From Myxococcales bacterium (GTDB lineage Bacteria > Myxococcota_A > Polyangia > Nannocystales > Nannocystaceae): DNA of 64,000 nucleotides. Position 1 is the stretch's first letter. Each line of letters begins with the position of its first letter. Both the position numbers and the translations under genes were made by a program. The stretch covers positions 124,001-188,000 of the forward strand of contig JACKDU010000010.1 of NCBI GenBank assembly GCA_020633335.1, in the 5' to 3' direction. The notes under the pieces were generated by a model. It had not been told where the DNA came from. It searched no databases and saw only the letters and a program-made list of their open reading frames with translations. Positions 9,363 to 19,002 of this stretch are shown here, piece after piece.

Positions 9363-11210
9363 TTACAGCGAATCGACCGCGGCGAAGAGGCCCTCGGCCA
9401 GCCAGGCCCGCAGCCAGCCGACGACCGCCGCGGGCTCGAGCGTCGGCGCGACGCGGAGGCCGGCGTCGAGGGCCGCCCCGAGGGGATCGCCCGCGGCCAG
9501 GCGCCCCAGGATCGCCGCCTCCGCCGGGGCGAGCGGGCGGTGGAGGACCTCGAAGGCGCGGCGCCAGAGGAGGTGCGGCGTCGCCTCGCCGGGCGCGGCC
9601 TCGACGGCCGCGCGGGCCTCCTCGGCCGGGTCGCCGCGCTCGCGTCGGCTCCAGAGCGCGGGGATCGCCGCCGGCACCGTGAGCACCCGCAGGGCCGGGA
9701 TCACGGCGAAGCGGAGGCTCGACCAGCGCTCGGGGGACCAGCGGGCGAGCGCGTCGGCCCCGAGCGGCGGGCTCGGCGGATCGGCGGCGTCGATGAGCTC
9801 GCAGAGGGCCCACTCGAGGGCCGCGAGGTCGGCGATCCACGGGCGGGCGCCGGGGAGCTCGCCGCGCGCGAGGAGGCCCGGGAGGGCGCCGCCGAGGCGG
9901 CCGAGGTCGGGATCCCGCGACGGCGCGGCGGCCCGGGCGGCCGCGCTGAGGCGGCGAAACTCGCCGTCGCCGAGCGTCCACGCGAGGACCGGGAAGGTGT
10001 GGGCGAGCGCGTCCGCGAGGCGCTGGGCGTGGGAGGCCGCGTAGACCTCGAGGCGCGCGGCCAGCGGGAAGCTCGCGGTGTCCCGCAGGCGGCGGCGGAG
10101 CGCCTCGTCCGGCGGCGGCGGCCGGCGGCCCTCGGCGAGCGCCTGGGCGGCCGCGAGGATCGCCCGGCCGAGGAGGCGCTCGTCGGCGATCACCTCCACG
10201 ATCATCATGTCTCTTTGACCATTGTCTTTCAGAAATGTCTCCTTGGACATTGCTGAATAGTCACCTTCTGAAAGTGACTTATTCGACATGTCTACATGAC
10301 CATTGTTGTTTGACCATGTCTGTTCAGACATGAATTCTTGAGCGCCGATCCGCGTCTCCGCGACGTCGCCGAGGACCGCACGCGCCCGCGCGGCCGCCCG
10401 GCGCTGCTCGCCCCGCAGCGCCGCCCACTCCGGCACCCCCTCGTCCCACTCGACGATCGTCGAGATCGGCCCGAAGCGCGCCAACGCCTGGTCGAGGAGC
10501 CCCCAGACCTCGGGGAGCACCGGCCCGCAGTGATCGTCGAAGCGGTGGCTGCCGCGATCCGAGTGGCGCGCGAGGTGGAGCTGCCAGATCCGCGGCCCCG
10601 GGAGGGCGTCGAGGTAGGCCGCCGGATCGAGCCCGTGGTTGTGGGCCGAGACGAGGACGTTGTTGAGGTCGAGGAGGATCAGGCAGTCGGCCCGGCGGGC
10701 GACCTCGGCGAGGAATTCGGCCTCGGGGATCGCGTCGGCCGCGAAGGCGACGTAGCTCGAGACGTTCTCGAGGAGGATCCGCCGCCCCAGCGCCTCCTGC
10801 ACCCGCTGGACGCGCTCGCTCACCAGCGCCAGCGCCCCCTCGGTGAGCGGCAGCGGCAGGAGCTCGTGGGTCTCGATCCCGTCGACGCGGGTCCAGCAGA
10901 GGTGATCGGAGATCCAGGCGGCGTCGATCCGGTCGGCGAGGCGGCGGAGGCGGGCGAGGTAGGCGGCGGGCGGCGGCTCCGGCGAGCCGATCCCGAGGCC
11001 GACCCCGTGGAGCGCGATCGGCAGGTCGCGGCGGAGGCGCTCGAGCACCGCCAGCGGGCGCCCGCCCTCGCCGAGGAAGTTCTCGCTGATCGCCTCGATC
11101 CAGTCGACGTCGAGCCCCTCGGCGAGCGCGCGCGGGTAGTGGCGGGTGCGGAGGCCGACCCCGTGGCCGAGGTAGGGGCGGACGGGCGCGCGCTCGGTGC
11201 CGGGGGCCAC
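9363..11210 (-). CDS. bufBC: Fused bufferin-modifying enzyme: MNIO (DUF692) plus BufC (DUF2063)
   Basis: 615 residues in one open frame from GTG. Residues 1-290 are a complete MNIO enzyme (HGVGLR, ALHGVGLGIG, SDHLCW, LLENVSSY, LDLNNVLVSAHNHG, QLHLA, DDHCGPV, VEWDEG), keeping the His/Asp/Glu set that holds the multinuclear iron site. Residues ~340-615 match BufC (LGRAILAAAQAL, RLEVYAASHAQRLADALAHTFPVL, then helices), the partner that presents the precursor. They are normally separate genes. The join, residues ~293-339, is encoded by AT-rich repeat DNA. Product predicted: an iron-dependent oxidase converting precursor cysteines to copper-binding heterocycles. Separate translation of BufC from the internal ATG pair near base 10208 is also possible. 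Confidence 0.87.
   Translation of the reverse strand: MAPGTERAPVRPYLGHGVGLRTRHYPRALAEGLDVDWIEAISENFLGEGGRPLAVLERLRRDLPIALHGVGLGIGSPEPPPAAYLARLRRLADRIDAAWISDHLCWTRVDGIETHELLPLPLTEGALALVSERVQRVQEALGRRILLENVSSYVAFAADAIPEAEFLAEVARRADCLILLDLNNVLVSAHNHGLDPAAYLDALPGPRIWQLHLARHSDRGSHRFDDHCGPVLPEVWGLLDQALARFGPISTIVEWDEGVPEWAALRGEQRRAAARARAVLGDVAETRIGAQEFMSEQTWSNNNGHVDMSNKSLSEGDYSAMSKETFLKDNGQRDMMIVEVIADERLLGRAILAAAQALAEGRRPPPPDEALRRRLRDTASFPLAARLEVYAASHAQRLADALAHTFPVLAWTLGDGEFRRLSAAARAAAPSRDPDLGRLGGALPGLLARGELPGARPWIADLAALEWALCELIDAADPPSPPLGADALARWSPERWSSLRFAVIPALRVLTVPAAIPALWSRRERGDPAEEARAAVEAAPGEATPHLLWRRAFEVLHRPLAPAEAAILGRLAAGDPLGAALDAGLRVAPTLEPAAVVGWLRAWLAEGLFAAVDSL
10201..10335. repeat. AT-rich palindrome-dense segment inside the bufBC reading frame
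   Basis: 47 of the 120 bases from 10201 to 10320 are G or C, against far higher values on both sides. It contains TGTCTGTTCAGACA with flanking C/G (8-bp arms, 2-base loop), TGTC-N5-GGACA, GACATGTC, GTCAC-N9-GTGAC and three copies of TGACCAT. No stop occurs in the bufBC frame. The same motif vocabulary occurs in true intergenic regions of the window (12.2, 29.2, 44.4 and 52.9 kb), so it looks like former intergenic DNA now translated. Confidence 0.85.
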
Positions 11211-11300
11211 GCGCGGATCTTCGGCGATCCCAGGGCCGTCGTCGACCGCCGCGCGCCCGCGCGCGCCGACGGCGATCCGGGCTATCCTCCGGCGCCCGCG

Positions 11301-12197
11301 ATGAACTACCGCCACGGCTTCCACGCCGGCAACGTCGGCGACGTGCTCAAGCACCTCGTGCTGGTCCTCCTCCTCGAGCACCTGACGCGCAAGGCCAAGC
11401 CCTTCGCCTACCTCGAGACCCACGCCGGCCGCGGCCTCTACGACCTCGCGGCCGACGCCGCCAGCCGCACCGGCGAGCACGCCCAGGGGATCGGCCGCCT
11501 CTGGGGGCGCCGCGGCCTCCACCCGGCGATCGCCCGCTACCTCGAGGTCGTCGCCGCCTTCAACCGGGCGGAGCCGGGCGCCGTCGCCGACGAGCTCCGC
11601 CTCTACCCCGGCTCGCCGGCGATCGCCCAGGCGCTCGCCCGTCCGGACGATCGCCTCGTCCTCTGCGAGCTCCACCCCGAGGAGCACGAGGCGCTCCGCC
11701 GCCAGGTCGCCGACGATCGCCGGGTTGGCGTCCACCGGATCGACGGCTACCAGGGGCTGCGGGCCTTCGTGCCGCCGCCGGAGGGGCGCGGCCTGGTCCT
11801 CCTCGATCCGCCCTACGAGCGCCCGGATGAGCTCGCGGCGGTGGCCGAGGCGCTCATCGCCGCGCGCCGCCGCTTCGCCGCCGGGGTCCTCGCGGCCTGG
11901 TACCCGATCAAGGCGTCGGGGGCCCACCGCGCGCTGCGGAGCGCGCTCGCGGCCAGCCAGATCCCGAAGATCCTCGAGGTCGAGCTCACCGAGGCGAGCG
12001 CGCCGGCGGGCGCGGGCGCGGGCGAGCGCGAGCGCATGCTCGGCTCCGGCCTGGTGATCCTCGGCCCGCCCTGGCGCCTCGACGAGACCCTCCGCGGGCT
12101 CCTCCCCGAGCTCTGCCGCCTCCTCTTCCCCGAGGGCGGCGGCCGCTGGCGGGTCGAGTGGATCGCCGGCGAGCGGCCGGCGACGGGCAAGCGCTGA
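11301..12197 (+). CDS. rlmJ: 23S rRNA (adenine-2030-N6)-methyltransferase RlmJ
   Basis: 298 residues, close to the usual ~280. The start MNYRHGFHAGNVGDVLKH is the family hallmark; the Rossmann-type SAM site follows (YLETHAGRGLYDL) and the catalytic DPPY lies in LLDPPYERPDE. RlmJ methylates A2030 of 23S rRNA during ribosome assembly in the cytoplasm. It is divergent from bufBC with 90 bases between starts, and is followed by an AT-richer spacer. Confidence 0.93.
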   Translation: MNYRHGFHAGNVGDVLKHLVLVLLLEHLTRKAKPFAYLETHAGRGLYDLAADAASRTGEHAQGIGRLWGRRGLHPAIARYLEVVAAFNRAEPGAVADELRLYPGSPAIAQALARPDDRLVLCELHPEEHEALRRQVADDRRVGVHRIDGYQGLRAFVPPPEGRGLVLLDPPYERPDELAAVAEALIAARRRFAAGVLAAWYPIKASGAHRALRSALAASQIPKILEVELTEASAPAGAGAGERERMLGSGLVILGPPWRLDETLRGLLPELCRLLFPEGGGRWRVEWIAGERPATGKR

Positions 12198-12220
12198 GCG
12201 ATCAACGGCGCGCGAAGACC

Positions 12221-12234
12221 TGTCCTTTGAGACA
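12221..12234. repeat. TGTC/GACA dyad, intergenic
   Basis: TGTCCTTTGAGACA, 24 bases after the rlmJ stop. Member of the recurrent TGTCC/GGACA dyad family of this window. Confidence 0.6.
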
Positions 12235-12322
12235 TCATTGTGTAGACTCGCGATCGGCGCGCTCCGCTCGCCCGCCGGGGCGCGGCGCGATGCAGGCGTC
12301 TTCACGCGCTCGACCGACGCGC

Positions 12323-12336
12323 TGTCTTTAAGGACA
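12323..12336. repeat. TGTC/GACA dyad, intergenic
   Basis: TGTCTTTAAGGACA, 118 bases before the lipase start. With the dyad about 100 bases upstream it frames the spacer between rlmJ and the lipase gene; promoter or operator roles are possible but not shown. Confidence 0.6.
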
Positions 12337-12453
12337 TCCCCTCCGGTCCCCGCGATCGCGCGGAGGTGCCCGCGGCCGACCGCTTCGATGGTGCATCGCC
12401 GCCGCCGCGGCTGCTACGATGCCGGCGATGGGGCCGACGATCGGGGCTGACGC

Positions 12454-14157
12454 GTGAGCGAGACGAGCGGGCGCAGGCGGGTCTTCGCCCGCGAGCTCCT
12501 CCTCGGCGACGAGCGCCGCACCGATCGCTTCCTCGCGCGCGAGACCCCGGGCAACGTCGGCGTCGCCCTCTCCGGCGGCGGATCACGGGCCTGCGTCGCC
12601 GCCTACGGCCAGCTCCAGGGGCTCCGCGCGCTCGGCCACCTCGGCGCGGTGCGGGCGATCTCCGCGGTCTCCGGCGGCTCCTGGGTCAGCTCCGCCTACA
12701 CCTTCCTGCCGGATGATCGCCGCGACGACGACTTCTTCGGGCCGGTGATCGCCGCGCCGGAGGAGCTCCGCGCGCGCGGCGATCGCCCGGAGGGGATCGA
12801 CGCGGTCCCCGAGCGCTCCTTCGTCCACGCGATCACGACGGCGGCCTTCGGCCCCGGTGGCCTCGCGGCCGCGACCCACCGCGCCGCCGAGCGCGGCGTG
12901 CCCCCGGGCCTCGGCTGGGGCCACGTCGTCGGCGAGGTCCTCCTCGGCCCCCAGGGCCTCTATCACGTCGACGCCGGCGGGCGCCCGACCGCCTTCTTCG
13001 CGGCCGACGAGGACGCGGTCGCCGATGCCAGGCGCGCCAACCCGGGCGCCCTCCCGGAGCGGGCGCTGACCGTCCATCGCGCGACCGGCGACGCCCCCCG
13101 CCCCTTCTTGATCGTCAACACGGCGCTCCGGGTCTTCGAGGGCGACGCGCCGATCGGCGCGGCCCCGGTCCAGGGCACCCCCTGGTTCGTCGGCGTCGTC
13201 GCGCGCCCCGACGCCGTCGACCGCCGGGGCGAGCCGATCGGCGGCGGCGGGGTCCCGCCCTACGCCTTCGGCGGGCGCCTGGTCGGCGTCCGCCCCGGCT
13301 CGCCGCGGATCGTCGAGGTCGAGGGGCCGGCGCTCTTCGGCCTCCATGATCTCGTCGGCGCGTCGTCGGCCTTCCTCGCCGACAAAGCGATCCGCGGGAG
13401 CGTGACCGAGCCGCTGGTCCCCGAGTACGAGCGCTACCGACCCGGCGCGCCGGCGCCTGCGGGCGGGCCCGATCACTTCCTCGACGGAGGCGCCCTCGAG
13501 AACACCGGGGTCGCGGCGCTCCTCGCCTGGCAGGACATCGAGCGCCTCCTGATCTTCGTCAACGCGCCGAAGCCCCTCCGCCTCGCCGACGACGGCTCCG
13601 GTGTGCCGGTGGTCGAGCGCCAGGTCCCGCCCCTCTTCGGCTACCGCCCCTACGAGGAGGGCGTCGGCTACCGCCCCTACGCGGGTGTCGAGGCCCCCGT
13701 GATCGGCCCCGGGGAGGCGCGTGGCCCTCGCCTCCCCCGCCCCTTCGGCGGCCGCGACGACGCGGTGATCGAGGCCTTCAAGCGCAACGCGGTCTTCGCC
13801 GCCGCCGACTTCAAGGGGCTCCTCGACGGCCTCCTCGCCCGCGCCTCGGCCGGCACCGCGGCCCCCGGCGTCGGCCCCTCGGCCCACCTTCAGCGCCGCC
13901 TGCGGGTGATCGACAACCCCTGGTTCGGGGTCAAGGGCGGCCGCGAGGTCGACGCGCTCTGGTTCCTCCTCTCACCGGCGTCGGCCTGGTCCGATCGCCT
14001 GCGTCCGCGGGTCCGCCGGGCGCTGCCGCCGATCTGGCCGAACTACCCGACCGGCCTCACCCGCCTGCCGCCGGCCTGGGTCAACCTCCTCGCGCACTTC
14101 ACGACCTGGACGGTCCTCGAGCTCCAGCCCGAGGTCGACGCGCTCTTTCGTCCCTGA
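12454..14157 (+). CDS. Cytosolic-phospholipase-A2/patatin-like lipid acyl hydrolase
   Basis: 567 residues from GTG. The oxyanion-hole loop is LSGGGSRA (about residues 39-46), the nucleophile Ser76 sits in AVSGGSW as in cPLA2-type lipases, and the dyad Asp344 in FLDGGALENTGV. A long insertion lies between them. These features predict a serine/aspartate phospholipase or lysophospholipase. There is no signal peptide, so it is probably cytoplasmic or peripheral. Substrate unknown. It is separated from the convergent lipoprotein gene by only 12 bases. Confidence 0.85.
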   Translation: MSETSGRRRVFARELLLGDERRTDRFLARETPGNVGVALSGGGSRACVAAYGQLQGLRALGHLGAVRAISAVSGGSWVSSAYTFLPDDRRDDDFFGPVIAAPEELRARGDRPEGIDAVPERSFVHAITTAAFGPGGLAAATHRAAERGVPPGLGWGHVVGEVLLGPQGLYHVDAGGRPTAFFAADEDAVADARRANPGALPERALTVHRATGDAPRPFLIVNTALRVFEGDAPIGAAPVQGTPWFVGVVARPDAVDRRGEPIGGGGVPPYAFGGRLVGVRPGSPRIVEVEGPALFGLHDLVGASSAFLADKAIRGSVTEPLVPEYERYRPGAPAPAGGPDHFLDGGALENTGVAALLAWQDIERLLIFVNAPKPLRLADDGSGVPVVERQVPPLFGYRPYEEGVGYRPYAGVEAPVIGPGEARGPRLPRPFGGRDDAVIEAFKRNAVFAAADFKGLLDGLLARASAGTAAPGVGPSAHLQRRLRVIDNPWFGVKGGREVDALWFLLSPASAWSDRLRPRVRRALPPIWPNYPTGLTRLPPAWVNLLAHFTTWTVLELQPEVDALFRP

Positions 14158-14169
14158 GCGCGGCCTGGC

Positions 14170-15186
14170 TCAGGGGAGCGGGCAGAGCGTGAGGTAGAGG
14201 CGCGGCGGGTAGCCGGCGTCCTTGTTCTTGATCAGGATCGGCGCGTCGTCGGTCGAGATCACGATCCCCTGGCCGGCCTCGGGGCTCGCCAACCACGGAT
14301 CGAAGAGGGTCCCCGGGATCGGCGAGCTCTTGTGCCAAGGGTGATCGCCGGCCATCAAGAAGGGGACCTCGATGGTCCCGCCCGGAGTCGCGCCGGCGGC
14401 CGGGCCGTTGCCGCTCTTCCAGGTGTGCAAGGCGTTGTCGTTCTCGATCCAGCGGAAGACCCAGGTGGAGTCGCCGACGGTCGCCGTCTGGGCCGCCTTG
14501 TTGCCGACCACCCAGCGATCGGCGGCGTCGACGAGGTCGACGTGGAAGACCACGTCGGTCCGATCGCTCGACCACCACGGGACGATCTCGACCTCGGCGA
14601 ACGAGATCGCGTAGGTCGGGTACTGCATCATCGCGTCGTAGACCGGGAAGCGCGCGAGGAACTCGCCGCGCGATCCGCCCGAGGTGCCGATCAGCGTGTA
14701 CTTGACGTCGGGCGAGCCGAAGTTGAGGGTCTCGCAGGGGGCGCTGTTGTTGAGGACGACGAAGTTCGAGTCGGTCCACGGGCAATTGACGCCGCTGCTG
14801 GTGACCACGTAGGTGTTCTCCGTCGGGCTCATGAGCGGGACGACGACCTGCTCGGCCGGGTCGCAGACGACCGGCTCCGCCATGCCGCCGCTGGTCGTCG
14901 AGCCCTCGCCGCTGGTGCTGGTGCTGGTGGTCGTGCTCGTGCCGAAGCTGAGCGTCGTGCTCCCCGCGGCGGTCGATCCGGTCTCACCGTCGCCGCCGGT
15001 CGAGCCGCTCGCGCCCGCCGAGGTCGCGCCGCCTCCGGTCGTGGTGGTCGCGCCTGCGCTCGCGCTCCCCTCGCTCGCCGAGCCGCTCTCGCTCTCGTGA
15101 TCGCCGAAGACCGGGTTCGAGAGGACGCAAGCCGGCGCGGAGGCGGCGACGATCGCCGAGCCGAGCGCGCGCGTCATCCATCCCAT
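14170..15186 (-). CDS. Lipoprotein of unknown function with Ser/Thr-rich linker
   Basis: 338 residues from the ATG in MGWMTRALG. A lipobox (ASAPAC) is followed by a long Ser/Thr/Gly/Ala linker up to about residue 115 and a ~220-residue beta-rich domain (VYDAMMQYPTYAISFAEVEIVPW, then WVFRWIENDNALHTW) that may be a carbohydrate-binding-like sandwich. Four Cys in this part could form disulfides. The family is not recognised. A longer reading frame upstream overlaps the SDR end and is rejected in favour of the signal peptide start. Confidence 0.75.
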   Translation of the reverse strand: MGWMTRALGSAIVAASAPACVLSNPVFGDHESESGSASEGSASAGATTTTGGGATSAGASGSTGGDGETGSTAAGSTTLSFGTSTTTSTSTSGEGSTTSGGMAEPVVCDPAEQVVVPLMSPTENTYVVTSSGVNCPWTDSNFVVLNNSAPCETLNFGSPDVKYTLIGTSGGSRGEFLARFPVYDAMMQYPTYAISFAEVEIVPWWSSDRTDVVFHVDLVDAADRWVVGNKAAQTATVGDSTWVFRWIENDNALHTWKSGNGPAAGATPGGTIEVPFLMAGDHPWHKSSPIPGTLFDPWLASPEAGQGIVISTDDAPILIKNKDAGYPPRLYLTLCPLP

Positions 15187-15275
15187 ACGCGACCATCGTA
15201 TCACCGCGAGCGCGTGGCGCGGGCGGGCGCGGGCGCGGGCGCCTCGGAGGCTCGCGCGCGGCGGAGACGACGAGC

Positions 15276-16121
15276 CTAGGGCCAGCGCACGAGGTGGTCG
15301 CCGAGGAGCCACTGCGCGAGGGTCCAGGCGTCGCTGTCGATCTCCGCGGGCCCGCCGTCGACCGCGCGAAAACGCGAGTAGTAGGCGCCGCTGCGGCCCG
15401 CGAGCTCCGGATCGGTCGCCAGCCAGACGAGCGGCGCCGCGCCCCCCTCGGGCCTCCGCAGGAGCGGCGCGCCGAGCCGCATCAGCCCGCCGATGAGGCC
15501 CCGGCCGCCGCCCAACCGCGAGCCGACGATCCCCGGGTGGACGGCGTTGATCGTCGCCCGCTGGGGATCGACGCGGGCGGCCAGCGACCGGGTGAAGCCG
15601 ATCAGCGCGAGCTTCGACTGGGCGTAGGCGCGGAGGCTCGAGAAGCCGCGCTCGCCGTGGGGATCCTCGAGATCGATGCGGCCGACGTGGCGCGCGCTCG
15701 AGGCGACGTTCACCACCCGGGCGGGCGCCGACGCCTCGAGGTGATCCAGGAGCTCCAGGGTGAGGACCACCGGCGCGACGAAGTTCACCGCCAGGGTCGC
15801 CTCGATCCCGTCGGCCGTGAGCTCGCGGCGGCTCGCCAGGATCCCGGCGTTGTTGATCAGCGCGCCGATCCGCGGGGCGCGCTCCCGGAGCTCGGCCGCG
15901 GCCGCCTGGACGCCGGCGATCGTCGAGAGATCGGCGACCACCAGGGAGAGCTCGCCGCCGCGCTGGGCCCGCGCCCGCGCGGCCTCGGCGACCTCCTCCC
16001 CCTCCTCGCGGCGGTGGCCGACGATGATCACCGCGCGCCCGCGGCCGACCAGATCAAGAGCAGCGGCGCGGCCGATCCCCGAGGTGCCGCCGGTGATGAC
16101 GATCCAGGGCCGCGCGTCCAC
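15276..16121 (-). CDS. Short-chain dehydrogenase/reductase (retinol-dehydrogenase-like)
   Basis: 281 residues with all SDR landmarks: cofactor loop TGGTSGIG (residues 10-17), NNAG motif, active-site Ser in VVNVASSARH, and Tyr166-x3-Lys170 in YAQSK. The HPG after the active site and the long C-terminal part fit the retinol dehydrogenase/WWOX-like group that uses NADP(H). A cytoplasmic oxidoreductase acting on a hydrophobic alcohol or ketone is likely; the substrate is unknown. It is followed by trpA with no overlap, so it is probably not part of the trp operon. Confidence 0.9.
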   Translation of the reverse strand: MDARPWIVITGGTSGIGRAAALDLVGRGRAVIIVGHRREEGEEVAEAARARAQRGGELSLVVADLSTIAGVQAAAAELRERAPRIGALINNAGILASRRELTADGIEATLAVNFVAPVVLTLELLDHLEASAPARVVNVASSARHVGRIDLEDPHGERGFSSLRAYAQSKLALIGFTRSLAARVDPQRATINAVHPGIVGSRLGGGRGLIGGLMRLGAPLLRRPEGGAAPLVWLATDPELAGRSGAYYSRFRAVDGGPAEIDSDAWTLAQWLLGDHLVRWP

Positions 16122-16198
16122 GCCGGCGTGATAGCGCAGGTCGGCGACGCACGCGAGCGGCGAGCGGCGCTCAGCGGACGGCGAAGACCAGCGCCGGC

Positions 16199-17013
16199 TC
16201 AGCGAGCGAGCGCCCCGGCGAGCTCGCGGATCTTCGCCGCCAGCCCCTCCGCTCCGTCGAGCCCGGCCTCGACCAGCGCCGAGCCGACGATCACCCCGTC
16301 GGCGTGGCGGGCGAGCGCGCGGACCTGCGCGGCGTCGCGGACCCCGAAGCCGACCGCGACCGGGATCCCGGCGCGCGCCCGCAGGGCCGCGAGCTGGGCG
16401 TGGAGCGCCGGGTCGTCGACGTCGAGGCGGGTCCCGGTGACGCCGGTGAGGCTGACCGCGTAGACGAAGCCGGTGGTGACCGAGAGGACAGCTTCGATCC
16501 GGGCGTCGGTGCTGGTCGGCGCGCAGAGGCCGATCCAGTCGAGGCCGGCCCGCCGCGCGGGATCGCGGAGGACGGCGCAGTGCTCGGGCGGGAGGTCGAC
16601 CACCAGGAGGCCGTCGATCCCGGCCCGGGCGACGTCGGCGACCAGGGCGTCCGCGCCCCGCCGCAGGAGCGGGTTGGCGTAGCCGAAGAGGACGATCGGC
16701 AGGTCGAAGCGGCGGCGGACCTCGGCCGCCAGCGCGAGCGCGCCGTCGAGGGTCGCGCCGGCGACCAGCGCCCGCTGCATCGCCGCCTGGATCGTCGGCC
16801 CGTCGGCCGTCGGATCGGAGAAGGGCACGCCGAGCTCGAGGACGTCGAGGCCGGCCTCACAGGCCGCCAGGAGGCGATCGAGCGAGCCCTGGCGATCGGG
16901 ATCAAAGGCGGTCAGGTAGCCGACCAAAGCCGCCCGACCGGCGGCCGCGCAGGCGGCGAAGCGGGGGCCGATCCGCGAGGTGATCGGCGCGATCTCGTGC
17001 GCGTGCGCGTCCT

Positions 17014-17017
<4 letters not shown>
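16199..17017 (-). CDS. trpA: Tryptophan synthase alpha chain
   Basis: 272 residues, normal length. TIM-barrel motifs are clear: LELGVPFSDPTADGPTIQ (catalytic Glu and Asp loop), LFGYANPLLRRG, and GVTGTR for the phosphate. The enzyme splits indole-3-glycerol phosphate to indole and passes it to TrpB through the complex tunnel. The start overlaps trpB by ATGA, which couples the two subunits. It is the last gene of the trpF-trpB-trpA cluster. Confidence 0.96.
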
Positions 17018-18249
<1,232 letters not shown>

Positions 18250-18259
18250 CGCCTCCAGA

Positions 18260-18904
18260 TTAGCGCCGATGGGCGCGGACGATGGCGACGAGCGCGGCGA
18301 TTCGATCGCGATCCTTCTCGCCGTGACGCGCACCCTCGCGCTCGGCTCCGCTGGCGACGTCGAGCCCGGCGGGGCCGACCTCTGCGAGCGCCGACGCTGC
18401 GTTCGCCGGCGTGATCCCGCCGGCGAGCCAGACCTCGGCGGGCGCGAGCGCGGCGACGGCCGCCTTGGCCCAGACCCAGTCGGTCCGCACCCCGGCGCCG
18501 CCGTAGCCGGCGACCGCGGCGTCGAGGAGGATCCGCGACGGCGCGGGCGTCGGCGGCCGGAGCTCGGCGAGCGGCGGGGTCCCGCGGACCACCCAGAGGT
18601 AGGGGATCCCGAGGGCGGCGTAGGGCTCGATCGGCCGATCGCCGTGGAGCTGGATCGCGTCGAGCGCGAGCGCCTCGGTCGCCCGCATCACCTCGTCGAT
18701 CGTCGGGTCGACGAAGACGCCGATCCGCTCGGGGCCCGGCCGCGGCCAGCGCTCGACGAGCGCGCTGGCCTGGTCGAGGGTGAGGGCGCGGCGCGAGCCC
18801 GGCCAGAGGTTGAGGCCGACGGCGTCGACCCCGAGCTCGGCGCAGGCGAGGAGATCCTCGGCGCGGGTGACCCCGCAGATCTTGAGGCCGACGCGTGGAG
18901 CCAT
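18260..18904 (-). CDS. trpF: Phosphoribosylanthranilate isomerase
   Basis: 214 residues, the standard size. The N-terminal motif LKICGVTRAED holds the catalytic Cys, and LDAIQLHGD and VWLAGGITPANA are further family motifs; the catalytic Asp is in RILLDAA. It converts PRA to CdRP, the step before TrpC. A longer upstream reading frame is rejected because the family starts at this Met. It is divergent from the 874-residue protein with about 98 bases between starts, which must contain the trpFBA promoter. Confidence 0.96.
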   Translation of the reverse strand: MAPRVGLKICGVTRAEDLLACAELGVDAVGLNLWPGSRRALTLDQASALVERWPRPGPERIGVFVDPTIDEVMRATEALALDAIQLHGDRPIEPYAALGIPYLWVVRGTPPLAELRPPTPAPSRILLDAAVAGYGGAGVRTDWVWAKAAVAALAPAEVWLAGGITPANAASALAEVGPAGLDVASGAEREGARHGEKDRDRIAALVAIVRAHRR

Positions 18905-19002
18905 ACCTCGCCGATTCTGCCACACGAGGTCCCGCCCCCCCACCTGCCGCGATCGAGTCCGCGGGTGCGCGGACGCGCGCGTTCGTGCTAGCCATCGCGG
19001 CG

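Noticed and set aside
10201..10335. Insertion sequence or MITE with target-site duplication
   Set aside because: Inverted repeats are present, but no outer terminal repeats or flanking direct repeats could be identified; left as an unexplained AT-rich segment.
11211..12305. N-terminal extension of the fused bufferin enzyme
   Set aside because: The open frame continues for 365 codons but runs antisense to rlmJ, and the MNIO family starts near the chosen GTG.
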